Assembly: GCA_013399305.1 (NCBI GenBank)
Contig: VXAI01000166.1
Coordinates: forward strand, 1,154,034 to 1,218,033
Direction: 5' to 3'
Origin: Rostratula benghalensis
Taxonomy: Eukaryota; Chordata; Aves; Charadriiformes; Rostratulidae
Length of the DNA: 64,000 bases
Part shown: piece after piece, positions 37,679 to 52,200 of the stretch
Numbering within the stretch: the first letter of the stretch is position 1
How the letters are laid out: each line of letters starts with the position of its first letter
Position numbers and translations under genes: made by a program
The notes under the pieces: generated by a model
Seen by the model: the letters and a program-made list of their open reading frames with translations, nothing else
The model's database searches: none
Told to the model about the DNA's origin: nothing

Positions 37679-40056
37679 GTTTTCCAAATGATAACACACA
37701 CTTGTAATAAGGATATGTTATAATCATTCAAATCATAAGAGCATCTTGCATCTTTGCAAGGATCCGATAGTTTTAGCACTATGTTGTATTTAGAGTAGAA
37801 TTTAAAAGCCGGACTTTCCAGGTTGCCAGGTTATGCCACCTGGCTTACTGTCAAGACCATCTCTGTAGCAGCTCAACTTTGATGTTTCAGGGCCAAACAG
37901 ATCAGTAGATTATCGTTTGGAAGCAAGAATATGTCTGTGATGAGTTTGTATATTATATAGCTGCTACCTTGTAACCTGCCTCTACTTGTCTCAACAGACA
38001 AGATGACCCAGAGTCCTTCCTAGATGCTGTAGGCAGTTTAGAGTCGGTGTTGTCTCTGACAACAGTGTGGCCATAAGTCATCTTGGGTGTCCTCAAGACT
38101 ACTTCATAACTATTCAGTTGTAGTCTGGTGGTGATAAATGTATATAAATAGAGCATTCGCCTGGGGAGTAATGATGTATGTGGAATCCCTGGAGATGATT
38201 CTCTGTTGGCAGTATGAGAGAGAATGATGTTCTAGCTGTGTTTTCTATGGCTGTGTTTCAGGGGGGTCTCCCTTTGTGTCTGGTTAAAGCATTTTACAGG
38301 TCAACTCAGTTGAAGGTAGCATCAACCTATATAATAATTTGATATTACCTGTCAATGGAGTACATCTGGAGCTAATCTTCTGGAGGCAGGTGCACAAGGC
38401 TGAAAGCTGAAGAGGTGAAGAAAATGTATGCACCTAACTGTGCATTGGATGTTGAGAAAACAAGACTGAACTAGCCAAGTATGTAGCTACTAAAATCCTC
38501 TAGATGATTATGACATGGATATTGAGAACAAACCAGTCAAAAAGGAGAGTAGGAAGAGAAAGGTCTGAAAAGGTGAGCATGAAGATGCACTGTTTCTATT
38601 TATTTTTGTGTGAATAGTTAGTTCATGCTTTGCTTTGGCTGATATTCCATGGGACAACCCATCCCTGCTGTGATGTGAAAATATCAAGCCAGCACTAACT
38701 TCAAATCTGTATCTACCCAGAAGGTTGGGAACACTTGGTTGATTAGTGTTCCTCATATTCAGTAGAGTAAATTTGTAGTCTAGATGGTGTTTTGAAATCT
38801 TGGATCCTGTCAGATTTTTGGGATTTTGAATTGCCTTAAATAAGTGGGACACAGACATTCCTTAAGCTCCAGGGACTAACCAGCCAAGGAGAAAACTTAG
38901 TTATGATACACATTTAAGCTTCATTTAACTTCATGATTTAGTTATTTTTGGAGTGGGAAAAAAAAGTTGAACGACACTTCATCTGGTGAAATTTGAAACT
39001 CTTCAGTTTTGAGGGGTAAAAATGAAATGCTTGGGTTTCTTTGTCAATTATATTTCTATTTTTTTATTAACTTTTCTACTAGTTTAAAAATTTTACTCCC
39101 TGTGAAAAATAAGTTAAGGAAAGCAGGCAAAAATCTCACAGAGGTCTCTGACAGATTCTGTCAGTCATAGTAATATACACAGAGTAGAGAAGCTCTTTCA
39201 CAGGAGCGCTTATTCACACATGGAAGGATGACTTAGTGTACAGCAAGATGCATAGACATGTAATATTACACTAAAAAAGAATATTCCACTTTTTAAATTC
39301 ACTTCCTCAGCCAGATCTAGAGATATGTAGTCACTCATAAGATTGCTATAGAGCCTGAAAAATGTGAACCAACCATTCAGGAGCTCTTCGGCTTAAGGCA
39401 AGATTGAATCTAAGAAGTGTCTTCACAAACAAATGCCTCATATGCCTAAAGAGGCTGGAAAAATGATAGCTGAAACCTTAAGCTATCTCTTTCTGGGTAC
39501 ATAAATGAGGAGTGGTGTCAGCATGGATTGAGGGCTACTTGGTGTTAGGGTCTTGCTGGCTGTGAAAAACCTCACAAGGAAAAATCTGAAGATAAAAAGG
39601 AAATGCACAAGCTTCTGTGATGCTTTTAAAGAAGGCATCAACTAATTGTATTACCCTACTGACTTAGCACCATGTGTGTTCGTATTATCCTGCACCAATG
39701 GATTGTCACAATTTTGTATTGTCCCTTGTTTCTGCTTAGGACCAACTACAGCACCAGTGCAGGAATCTCTCAGATGAGTTTTGTTCATGCTTCAGTGCTT
39801 TCTGTTTTCTTAAGTGACATTGTTTTGCAGATAACAGGAATGTGCTCTCCTCAGAGTGGTTTATCTTTAGTCTGCTGCTGTACTCTTGAGAGCCTGGCTT
39901 TGTCTGGGCTCTCCAATGCAGTGGGCAGGACAAACATTGCAGCTTGAGGTCTTTCAGATGCGTTGGGGAACTAAAATGATCATTTTTTTTTTCTATTTTT
40001 ATTACAATTATTACTTTTTATTTTTTTTTTAAGATCGATGTCTCAAAGTGTTTGGT

Positions 40057-40138
40057 GGTTTCTTTCCCACTATATAACAGTAGTCACATTGCATATTGGG
40101 TTTCTTTCCCACTATATAACAGTAGTCACATTGCATAT
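40057..40138. repeat. Tandem duplication: two identical 40-bp copies, period 42 bp
   Basis: Positions 40057-40096 and 40099-40138 are identical over 40 bases (beginning GGTTTCTTTCCCAC and ending CATTGCATAT), separated by two bases. Perfect identity in a non-coding region suggests a recent duplication or a sequence error. The 42-bp period is a multiple of three, so an overlapping chance open frame (from 40038) shows a repeated peptide, but nothing supports that frame being translated. Confidence 0.95.
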
Positions 40139-43100
40139 AAACGAACTAATATTCCACCAATTAATAGGTCATGAAGCTGTTAACCTTTTTACAGGATTTG
40201 GATCTTCTCAGGAAGCAGGTGTTAGGCAAAGGCAAAGATCACTTCATAAGAATACTTTCATATGGCAGAAGTTATTTTTAAATTTCAAAGTTAGTATGCA
40301 CTGTCTTTCGTAAGTCAAATCTTTTTTCTAACTGATTCAGGGAGTTTCTAGTAATTTTTTATTTCCTTCTCAAATTATAATCTGTTTCATGTTGTCATAC
40401 ACCATTATGCTGGACACATCTCTATGTGTACGTCTGACTGTGTTGCAGAATACTCTTCACAGTGTTTTGTACATGTCTATGCATTTCTGGAAAGTTTTAC
40501 TGAAATTTACCCCATTTATTGGTATTGAGTTCATAGATGATATTTTCATAATGAAATTATTTTCTGTTTTATTTTTGTATTATGTTCCCTCTTAGCACAA
40601 CTAATTATTTTATGATTGATTTATGACATCAACAAGTGCTGCATTTTCCTTTCAAGGATACTGTTTTTAAATTATTTTTTGAAAATCAACAAATCTATTT
40701 CTACTATCTGTGAAAAATTATTCAAAGTGAAACAATTTTAATAATTAAATTCACATGTCATTATTCAGCCTGAATATTTGCTTTTGTATTTTCTTCAAGA
40801 ATTCAGGAATAAGGTTGGTGACATCATTGGAGCATTTCTCTGGAGAACTGAACTCCTTTTTAAGGCAGATTTTTCACTGCATCTTGGGGAAATTGTTTAA
40901 TCTCTCTCCATCTTATTTTGCAACCTGTGAAACCAAGCCTGTAAGAGTTTTACCTCCGTGTGTAAAACAAGTAATGGTTTGTTGAATAAGGAAGAAATTA
41001 TCTCCTCTCCTCTGTCTCAGCAGAAGATCTTGGAATTACTTGGTGATTATTAGACATTAGACTGGAAGAAAAGTAAAGGAACTACCCTTTTACACATAAT
41101 GATCTCTGTGATGATAAATACCCTAAAGTAAGCAGATGCCTTCCATTCCTCACAACCACACCAGCTTCAGCAGACAGGCAAATTGTCATTGTCTGTAAAG
41201 AAAGATGCATGTGACACTCTGAGTTCTTTCCAGGAATCCGTTCTAGGTGTGCAAAAGGTACCTTCTCATAGACAATTTGTCAAAATGTACAGTACACACT
41301 TTACTGTGGGGCTTCCTTCCCTGTTTGTTTTCGGTTATTAGAACAAGCTGTGCTTAGGTGTTTGGTCTCCTTGCAAAAATTTACCTTGTCCAAAGCGGCA
41401 TTTCATTTGTACGGGTATTGGCAAGCAAACATGTACTGTTCTGAAAGAATTCATTAAATAGGGACATGTTAGTTTACAGGTTCAATCCATATGATATTTA
41501 TTGGCTGTCATACAGGCAATGACAGGCAGCCAACACACTATTCAGTGGACTTCTCCACCCATCTGTTTATCCGTCTGTTACTTGAAAAATAGATTGCTTT
41601 TTTTGCCCCAAAAAAGCATTGTTCTAGCAGGCCAGTGAGATAAAGATACATTGATGTATAGGATTCTTTGTTACAGGAACATCTGAAACATCCAGGAGTA
41701 GTATCTGGATATGAAATAATACTAGTAACTGGTGGGCTTCTGATCCCCACACCAATACATGTGTTACTGTATCACTAGAATAAACTCATAATGGACAAGT
41801 TGAATTTACTCTTTTGTAAGGGAGAGAAGGAAGAATGTGGCTTTTTGACCATCTTCTCAAGGAGTACATTGTTCAGCACACACTGGGTTGCTAAGATCAG
41901 AACGTTCCGAAAAAAAATAATTCTGATATTTAATCAGAATGGCAATATTAATTTTTGCACCCTGTCCACATATTAAGAACACCTCCAGAAGAGAATCAAG
42001 TTATTAAATTTCAGTCAGGTGCTTCATTAATGTTATGTTGGTTTTAAACTGCAGATTTCTGAAGTCTGCATTTTTAAATATTGCTATCTGATTGTTTAAG
42101 GATGTGTCATTCCTCAGTAACAAAAATTTGGATATGTGCTTTTGCGGTAAAAAGTAAAAAACTTCTAAACTTGATAATTCCCATAGATACCAGCTACACA
42201 AACACACACCAGTGAAATCATTAGAAGCACAAATTTCAGGCAACTGTTGTGTTGTGCATTGTCAGAGAGTTGTTACGTCCCTCATTTCTGGTGAACCCTA
42301 GGAAATTTGTTTTCTTTGCAGCCCATGGAATGACATGATTCACAGCACTCACACTGAAAATCCTGTAATAGCAGAGTCAATATGATTTATTTTGACAACA
42401 AAATATGGAATCATCAACAATGTTGGGCAAAAAATTTCTATGGGGAATCCTGGTTTCATTTTGGTAGCATTTTTTATCCTAAGAAAGGTATAAAATGAAA
42501 AATGTATTGATAAAACATTTCCAAAATATTAAGTGCTAGGGCATTTTGCTTAAAAATAAAAAAGCCCAAGAAACTCTCACAGGCACTTCAGCTGATTTGC
42601 AGAAAGTTACAAGCAAATTGTGTGAGAAGGCTGAAACATGTAAAAATGGTCCCTTCTTCAGCACGGTTTTTATGCTATGTCTCTGTTGGGGGAGGGATGC
42701 TGTCCCTTCAGTTTAAGCACATTTATCCAGTACATTCATTGATGGAGAACAATAGGGCAAAACAAAGAAGAATCAGAGAACTGTGTGGCAGGCTAATTAC
42801 TTTTCTTCTGATTTTTCAGCATGTCTTTCTGTTTAGAGTGGAGAGGTTTCAGCAACTCAAAAATGAAGATGACAACAAAGTAAGGGTGTTGTTGTAATTG
42901 CTTGCCCATCAGGCAAGCAACGTACAAATATACCATTTTCTTTAATCTAGTTAAAAGCACTAATAGTAATTTATCAAAGTAGATAAATTTTTAATATTTC
43001 CTAAGGGAGTTTATTCACAGATTTCACAATCATAAATAATCTAGTTAGGAGACAAAGGTACAGTAGGCTTTTCCCTCTGACTTTTTCTTCTGGGACAGCA

Positions 43101-43936
43101 GTAACATTGTGTGTAACTCATTGCATTCTGTGAAGAGAGATTTTAAAAAACAGTTTTTAATCCTAAAAATAGGTCCTATTTTCTATAGCATAGAAGAAAT
43201 AGGATGAAATACAAATAGGAATCCAGGAAAGAAAGAAATAGACAGCTTTTGTATTCTAATATTTTTCTGGGGTAGGTATTCTATCGACAAAAAAACATGC
43301 AATGTCATTTACTAAAGGGCTATGGTGAAGAGTGTTCAAATTTCCAGAAAGGAAAAAGTAAATACAAATTATATAAAAAAGTGTTGTAATCTTAGTCTTT
43401 ATAAACATGCTCCATGGCCATTCAAAGTGGACATCATGGTATGTATATAGTTAAGTATATAACTCTGGAAAATTTTTGGCAATCTCTAGGGAAAGACTTT
43501 CCCAGCATAAGTTTAAGTTTGTAAGCAAGTTTAAGTAACTTAAGGAGATAAATTTTATGTTTTATTGCTGAGAAAGAAAATTCCAAGGAATAACAAGAGT
43601 ATGCATAAGGAACATGAAGTAAAGTCACACGGCAGCTTACCAGAATTTTCTATGCTACTTCCCTGTGATGATATGTTTGATGTACAACACTTTCAAGGTA
43701 ACTTAACCCACATGACATAGGCTATTGGCGGCTCATTGGGGCAGTAAGTCCTGAAAGTTTCAAAACTGTCATGCTTACTTTGAGCCAAGATTGTCTAAAG
43801 AATAATTTCATATGGCCATGCTCTGTAAATTGTTATTCTAATACATTATCAAAATTTCTACCCTTCTGAGGTTTTTTTTCATCCTCAAAAATTATGGATA
43901 AGGTTGTAAGCAGGGAGGCATAATGCACTGGATGGC

Positions 43937-44200
43937 TGTTGTGGTTTAACCTCAGCCAGCAAAGTGGGACCTTGCAGCCTCTCTTTCACCCCTCTTTCCC
44001 TCTAAGAAGAGTAGGGAGAAGAAGGAGAAAAGGAGAGGAAAGGTGAAAAACCCCACCTTGTGAGTTGAGATAGATGGTTTCATAGAACAATAGCAGAAAA
44101 GGAAAGTAACAATAATAATAATAGTAATGGTAAAAGAATATACAAGTTACTCTCCTCACCTTGTGAATTGGTTGCCCAGCCCAAAGAGGAGAGATTGAAA
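43937..44200 (+). mobile_element. LTR-like fragment of an avian endogenous retrovirus (probable degraded solo LTR)
   Basis: The block begins TGTTGTGGTTTAACCTCAGCC, a start I recognise from LTRs scattered through bird genomes. It continues through a pyrimidine-rich segment, a G/A-rich segment ('gagaagaaggagaaaagg'), 'tgagttgagata', a short (AAT)n stretch at about 44109-44123 and 'aagaatatacaa'. No retroviral coding sequence adjoins it on either side, and the right end is blurred, so it is probably a decayed solo LTR. I cannot see clear target-site duplications. The exact family name is uncertain. Confidence 0.6.
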
Positions 44201-44250
44201 AGTCATCAGGTATGTGAAAAATAACGTAGAGTCTTGAAGGAAATATTGTT

Positions 44251-44273
44251 ACACGTCTTCTGACACGTCTTCT
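44251..44273. repeat. 11-bp direct repeat, period 12
   Basis: ACACGTCTTCT appears at 44251-44261 and again at 44263-44273, with one base between. It lies just beyond the LTR-like fragment. Confidence 0.85.
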
Positions 44274-47200
44274 AGAAAAGTAGGTTCCATATCCTTTCTC
44301 ATGAGTTTGCTCCTTCCACAGGTACAGTGAAAATAATGAAAAAACTTAAGATGCTTATTTGTTGGGTAAAGTACTACTCAAGACATGGAAAGATGGCTGT
44401 AGCTCTGGATTATGCCTTTACATACTTCTGCTCACGTACTCTTATTCTTTCTTAAAAGATTTTTGTATTTGAATTTTTATGTTACTTTCTCTTGGCTTCA
44501 TTTTCAACCTCTTATTTTTAACACTCTGTCAAATAGCACTTAACACTATTTTGGTTTATATTTAATGCTTTACCTGACTTTACTTGACTCTTTGTTATAA
44601 TTTCCTTTCCTTTTACTGATGATAGGAAACCTTGAATTTTACAGACTCCCTGTAGCTGAATTCACTCCCACCTTCGTCATTGTGGTCTGTGACCCCAGAA
44701 GTGAATTACAGTTTCATTGTGCATTACTATTCCTATTTTAAAATTTCTCTCCTGGAAACATATATCTCTGTACATACACTGTTATAGAAAATATTCCTTA
44801 AGATCCTTAAGCACTGTACTGATTTTACTGTATCTGGATCTGCTACTCCTTGCCCAGAATCAAGAGTTTCAAATACTTTCCTGCAGAAAATATAAACATC
44901 TGAATCCCATTGCATGCACAATTCCCATTTAACTTACACCTTAAATATACAGAGCCCCCGCAAACTGAAAATTATGTTTCTAGAGGAGAAAGCAGTTTTC
45001 TTCATCGTATTTTAAAATACTCATCAAGATGTAGAGATTTAGACATTCACTTGTGAAGTGAATAACAAAATGTTAAATTTAAGTTTTTCTTCGGTGTAAT
45101 TCAGAGTCCTGGAGAAATACTGCTGTCTCTGAAAAAAACACTCATCATCATCCAGAAACTTTCACTGAACTATTCCTGCTCTGAACTGGGAAAGGTGGCA
45201 GACCAGAAGATGGGATATTCTCAACTAACAGCCTCTTCCGCTCCCCAGGAGGGGTTATGGAGAGCTCAGCAAAAGGACCTGTCTGGAGTTCACTCTTCCA
45301 GGTGTTCTGCAGGATCTGCTTCTTTGCCTGGGTTGGCTGCTTAGTTACAGGCATCACAACTGTTCTTCATTTTTTCCTCATTGGTATTTTGCATCTGTAC
45401 CCATTGATTGTATTAATGTACGTATTGCAATAATTTTCAACAGCACTTTTTAAACTGGAGTAGTCTTAAAACTGTCTGTAATTCCTAATTATGCACCAAG
45501 TCAAAGAGATTGCTTAGCACTGCATAGCAGCTGGAGCCTTGCTCCTTATGGGGATTTGCTTCCATCATCCTACCCAATACCAACATCTGCATTTACAGGA
45601 CACTACCACATCAGATCCATGAAGTTCCATGGGTTGAAATTTGTGTAAATTGAGAGATATTTCTCACAGTCAGTAAGGTACATAAATTAACCCTGGGATC
45701 ATACTGTTAACTTCCATTGGAAAAATATAATATACAATATAATGAGATACTAAAGCAAATGTCAGAGAAGTTCATGCATGAATGCTTTTAAAAATCCAGG
45801 AAACAATCTTTCAGCTTGTCTTATGGTTGCTTTTCATCATCCAACACCTGGGTCTCCCTTAGCCTTAAACCTCTATGATATTAATAGTTGGCCTTTGCTC
45901 TCTAGTTGTTCATTTACTCCACCTGCTGTCTAAGAAAAATGCATACAAACCTTTATCTTATGTGCTAGTCGTATAGGAATTTCAAAAGAGTGTTGGTAAA
46001 ATTCAAGGAATCTACAAGAATTGTGTTAGGAAACCAATTATATCGTTACTGAGGGGTGAGTATTTTTTCAGTTGCCAAGTGAATTAAAGTTTAGGATTTA
46101 AACATGACTGTTTCTGCTTCCCTTCAGTGATGGTAGTTTTGAGTAAAGTGGACTAAGGAGCGATACAAAACTAGCTCCTTACTGCACAGATCTGCTTTAT
46201 CTTCGAGATATGTTTCCAAAGCTATTTGTATCTTAATAGTGACATACCAGGAGAAATGTTTGCATGTAGAATACTGCTGTGTGAAATCTTGTGAGACAGA
46301 TCTGATCTGAAAGGTAAGGTGGATGCTAATTAATCATACAAATCGGTTCAGTCCCTGCATGTGTGTCTGATTTCTCACAGATTCCAGGAGGGTGGAACAG
46401 CAGTAAAAGTAGGTCTACCTTCTGCTCTGGGACTGTACTTTTTTTTTTCCTTTCAGAAAAAAAAAATTACCTTGGCTTTTGCTACTGCCATGAGATTTGA
46501 CAATCTCGTTTCTAATCTTCTTAATTTCAAAAAACTGGTAAATTCTATTTATCTTCTGGAATAATCCTTCAAACGAATATGGTACTTGGAATTATTTCTT
46601 TATTTGACTCTTGTTGTACTGCTGATAGTGGAAGTAAGTGAGGAGAAGAAAAACCAATTGTATTTGGTTTTGTCAGATGGCTTGCTGGGTTCTTGTTACA
46701 TGAAGAGCAAAGGTGTTCTGGAACACAGATTTCAACTTTATTGTGGTAGAACTGCATCCACTTAAAGTCATGATGAATCATTGTTTGTAAAAGATCTATT
46801 TTTAGTTGGCCTGAATTATATGGAGATTAAAGAGAATCATTAGCATAAAATTCCCCTTGAAGCTTCTGCAGCTGGTATATTACAAAAGACTTTGATAAGA
46901 TTTCTTCAGCCTAGATAACTTTGGAGAATCCCTAAATGTGTGCAAAAAGTGGATTGGTATCCATACAAAAGCTTTTGTGGGTCAGTGAACTATTCCTCTG
47001 AGCACAATGAAACTGTTCATACAGAATACACTCCAAAATAATCCTTTTCAGATATAGCAGTATCAGAAGAAAGAAACAGAGATAAAGAGGAGGAGTATAC
47101 ATTTATAGCTGTAGCAAGAACATGTGTCTTTAGGAAAAGCATTGCTATTGGATTTTGGTGTTTGCTCTGCCCTGTCAAGGCAATGTCTTTCACTTCATTG

Positions 47201-49202
47201 CATCCATCTAGACTATTGGTTCTTGTCACATAAAAAACCCATGCAGCTCGTGTGCTTGCTCCATGGTGTATGGAGGTTGCAATGGGGAGGAAGACACCCA
47301 GCTACATTCAGTCTCAAGTTCTATGAGAACTTCATTTATCAGTGTGCCATAGCAACAAAGCTCTGAAGAAGGTTGTTAAAGTATTTAAGTTGCAACAAGT
47401 ATGAAATATGATCAACATGGCAGAATATATAATTGTTACAAAGCACTTTTAACAAGTACAACTCACACATCATAATATATTGCATTTGTGTAAGGTTCAG
47501 TATTTGCCATCCTAGGCAAAAATGGCATTGATGGGGAAATCCAAAAGTTGCTAATGTTGTGTTTTATTTTGAAGAAAAGCGTAACACCAAGCTTTAGATA
47601 TCGTGTCTGAACCAAATAAATGGCCTCCATACTTAGCTGGACAATAAACCTACAAACCTGTATTGTATATGTTCCCTTAATACAGTGTCTCAGTATATGT
47701 CATCGTATCTCAACTTGGCCTGCTGGAATGCCAGTTAATTGTTAAATGAATGTTAAATCATGGTAACAACAGTAACTCCACAAAAATAACCTCTGAAATA
47801 CCTCTATCCTTTTGTTCTCAGAAGACACGCAATTCCTTTTCAGGTTCTTAAATAAAATACATTAGCTTTTAGAGGACAGGAATAAAAATAAAAGTGAAAT
47901 CAAACACCAATCAGGAAGAATATGAGGGCATAAGTCTGAGTTTTCATTACAAAGAGCTGAGATTCATTGGAAATTTATGTATGTGGGAAAAGTACTTAGG
48001 CAAAGAATAAATCCGTTGCAGTAATTCTCACTGTTACTGGAGAGACTGTTAATACACCTTTTCACATTATGCAAAACCAGCAAACAAAAATAAGGGTCAC
48101 AGTTTTAAGAAGAGCTGTTTATAGTACCTGTTAGACTGAGCAAAATGTCACAATATGTAGTCTTCTGGAAGAAGCAATCAGACCATTAAATCTTAGATGA
48201 ATAAAGCATGTTTTCAAACTACTACAGATTTTTGTCATTTCGGAATCATTGCAGCAGGGCTTGGCATTGTGGCTATGATTATGTGAAGGCAATTTGACAT
48301 TAAGTTTTAGTGGGGCTAAAATTTGCCCCATGGTGCCAGAATGAAGGTCTGGTTTGAAAACTACTTTGTGCAAAGAAAGAGACCCACCAGCTGCAAAACA
48401 GGTGGTAACCCACCAGGGGCAGGCACATATGAAATCACGGCTCTTTGTTTGAATCACAGTGAAAGGAAAATGGAAGGATAAAAGGTAGAACAGCTGATTA
48501 AGAGGAGCAGCCTTCTAACATTTTTTTGGGTTTTCATAAATGTAATTGTGGTTAGACTACATGCTGGAATAATGGAGATCCCAAATGTTGAACGTGAAAT
48601 GTGGGCCTCACAACCAGGTGCATGCCTGTGTGTTTAAAAAAATTTAAACGGTGCCAAGATATGGCTTTTGCATGATGTACTTATATCTTATACATATGTT
48701 TATATGTATCTTTTACTTATTTTGTGAAAGTAACTCACACTGTTACTATACTGCAGGAGCTGGTAGAGTTGTCTTTTGGTCCCCTGTGACTGTGTTGTGG
48801 AACCAAATGTTGCAGGTCTTTTTAGAGAATTCGAAACGGAAGAATTAGCTGGAGCAACCTCCCCTGTTGTATCATAACATAAGGCTGCCAACAGCACAAC
48901 TGAAGTTATTTCAGATCTTCCATGGGGTCTAGACTCAAGAGAAGAGTAAATTTTAAAAGAAGGTAATAATATTTTTCCTGCATGTTTGTTTACTGCCATG
49001 TTAATTAATGGAGAGAGCACTATGTGTAGCCTTTTTACAAGAGCTTTTATCTGCAGCTAGCTTTGTACAAAGTAGGGTTTTATGGTCTATAGGCAGTGCC
49101 AAGATGTAGTTCCTGTCCAAAAATAACAGGGAATATTTCCCAGCACTGAAACTTGATTGCTTATGTTGTTTCTTGTTAGAATAGCCCTTGCCTCTTTCAT
49201 TT

Positions 49203-49222
49203 GGCCTGGTCAGGCCTGGTCA
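49203..49222. repeat. 10-bp perfect tandem duplication
   Basis: GGCCTGGTCA is repeated head to tail, followed by a partial third unit (GGC). It is a minor slippage duplication. Confidence 0.85.
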
Positions 49223-52200
49223 GGCAGTGTTTTCCCAATAGTTTCTTGGACGCATACTGTGGCATAGGCCAGGGATCATTCCCAACCAACAGCTAGAAGA
49301 AATCCATTTTTTAGAAAAAGATAATTTAAACTTAGAAAAGCAGAAAGACTTTTTCAGTGGCAAGTCATGATAATGTTTATTTGCTTATAAAAAACTCTTA
49401 TATAAGTCCCCTTTTGGAGTGGAGTTAAATGCTCTCAACTGGACTTGTCCAGGACTGGAAAATTTTTTCCAATATGGAATGCAAGTGTACATGGAATTGA
49501 TATCATTTACAAAGGCTGCAAAGTTTTCCTGACTGCACCATGGATAAGTACTAAAATTTATTTTAAAAACCTAATGTACTGCTTCAAATAGGGAGCGGGC
49601 AATAAGTGACAGGAAGGAAGAAATGAGAAAACAGGTTCTCCTAGCTTGGAGAGAAAAGCAAATCTTTCCAAGATGCTGAGGTTTCAACATGTAGCATTAG
49701 TTTGAGCATTCTGGGAGCATCTGAAAAAAATGCAGAATAAAAAGGACTGAAATTTCTTCAGTCCTCTGTGATTTGGATAGCCGGTTCGACCAGGATAACA
49801 GCATGATGATTCTTCAGAGGGTAGGCTTTCTGAGGTTGAAAGATGTGAGATTAAGAAAGGATTTATATGAGGTTGCATCTCTATGGTACAAGAAAGCAAG
49901 AACCATCCTACTCCGTAGACTCTTGTGTGGATGGTTTCACCAGGGCACCATCAACATGTGATGTCTATGGCAGAAGATTAAAATGTGACCTCAATTCCTT
50001 ATTTAAGTAGTTGGTTAAAAAAGTATGAGATGGGATATTTGATTAGCTTCTCAGAATTTCCCAGGATAGTTCAAGTGAGCTACATCATGTACATTAGTGA
50101 TCTCCCAAGAAAACATCAAGCTGTCATTGTTGAGCAATAGAAGATTTTTCTACAAACTTGTGATAGAATTTTTCTTGCAGGTAAAAGTGGGTGTTATTCT
50201 TGGGACAGGTGTTTTGAATGTCATTAATAACATTCATAACATTGGCAATATGTAAGTTATCATATTTCTTTTTTATTTTGTTCTTAAAATTTTACTATGC
50301 TTTTACAGAATTTTTGGGATTACTGAGTGTTCTGTACTTTCAATGTGATATATTGTTAACTGCTTCTTTGCTGCACCATGTAGACTCTCTTCCCGGTTTG
50401 AGTTACTTTAAAACTATTCCAAAATCCTCAGATTTCTTTTGTTATAACTTAAAACACTTTCCATAGCTATGATTTTAAAACGGAAGTAACATCTGGCTGG
50501 TGTGTTTAAAATCTGTCATAGGTAATGTAAAAATGACCTTGGCCCTGAATTTGAAAGGAAGAGCAGGAAGCTGGCTGAACAGTATGCTAATAAGAGCACA
50601 GCTCGTTCTCTGTGTAAAGAGGGAAAAAAACCAACTTCTCAATGAACAACTTTGAGGCCAGAATTATTTGAATAATTTTTCTGAATGACGCAAGACTGAG
50701 CTCATGAGAGTCAGATCAAATCCAGCTGAAGAGCTGAACCAAGAGTCCAGCTGGGAATCCTGCTATTCACTGACTCACAATAAAGACGTTGACAAAATAT
50801 GAACCTTCTGAAGTCCAGGTACTCCAGGGAAGGTAAAAACAATTTAAAATGAGACAACGAATAAAAGAAATATTTCCCACTATTAAAGCTTGTTGCTGAT
50901 AACAACAAAAGTTTTGTAATAGAATTTGTTGTAAATCTATATTTCATTGCTGCCATCATACATTTGAACTGGGAAGCTACTTATTTCTTGCATCTCAGCG
51001 TCAGTGTGATTCATTTTCTTATATCTTACTGTTTCATTGAAAACGGTCATCAGCTGGAAACAAAGTCGTGAAGTTGCAAAGAATCTATTGATGCCAACCA
51101 AAATCCAAGGACAAGTTGTTGCTGACTTCAGTAGACAGTGAATACTAAGATGGCAAGGGGGACACTGGCTGTTTGTACCTTTGCTGCTTAGAGGTCATTC
51201 TTTCTTAGTGTTTCAGCTCTAAATTACTAAACCTACAGATTAGGTTACTTACTTACTCTACAGATATTTTGAAATCTGTATTTATCACTTCAGGTCTGTC
51301 CTATTTGCACAAGGCTGAGCTGAATAATTTTTTCAATATGATTTTAAAACTTGCAGAGAATAATTCTGGCAAATTCAATCTATTGGAGCTCCAGTGGTTA
51401 TATTAATTTCTTAGTTGATTATCTAGAGCTTTAAAGGAACATGTAATTTTGTATGTGAGGTTTAGTTCTAAGGTATAGAGCATAATATATACATTATATT
51501 TTTTTTTATAGGTATAATAGTATATTTGCCCTTTTTCTTTTTTTCATGACAAAAGCTCTGTTAAAAAGAAAACTTGCAAACTATGCATTTTTGACTTCAC
51601 AAATGCTAGATGCAATCATGCACTTGTTGAATGCAGTGAATAATGCAGATTCAGAGGCAGCTGAGTCCAAAAGCCATTTGCAGAAATGAAAGGCTATACA
51701 GGACGTTAAGCCTGAAATTTATATTTAAAATGATAAGTAATTTTTGTTACTTCCTAGTATTCTTGCTGAAAACAAGCAGCAATAAATTTTTTTTGATGCA
51801 CAATTATAACAACTTTCCATCCCAATCATGTGCCCCTGCACTATACTGCACCAGGAAAGTATCCTGAACTCTGGTACATAAGGTGCAAGATGAATAGAGC
51901 TAGCTGAAGGAAAGTGAAGGCTATGAATAGGAATGGACTGCTCTAATCTTATAGCAGGTTTGAGACAAGAATGGAGACTTCCTTTCCATTTGTCCTTACT
52001 CATTCACAAGGGAATACAGAGCAATCCTGTTCTACGTGGTCTTCTTTGAGGCTACTAGGAAGCAAATAGCAGCACTCTCATCCAGGGAATGCCACTGCTA
52101 TGAGTCAGTTCTGTATTTTCACACTGAGGGGCACAGAAGCATGCACAGCATGCACAGCAATGGCAGATCTTACAAAGGTGGGCCACTGTCTTATCATCTA

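Larger units (their letters stand above)
29841..43936. other. Non-coding stretch, no gene recognised
   Basis: Fourteen kilobases without a credible exon. The contents I can point to are a T/G-rich simple tract at 37642-37678, a 40-bp tandem duplication at 40057-40138, GC-richer patches near 30720-30960 and 33080-33450, and a cluster of TAATTA/ATTAAT-type sites near 35290-35600. Open frames here are short, lack domains and are interrupted at random, as expected for chance. Confidence 0.7.

Noticed and set aside
40038..40313. Open frame with a repeated 14-residue peptide
   Set aside because: The peptide repeat simply reflects the 42-bp DNA duplication. Nothing else supports translation.
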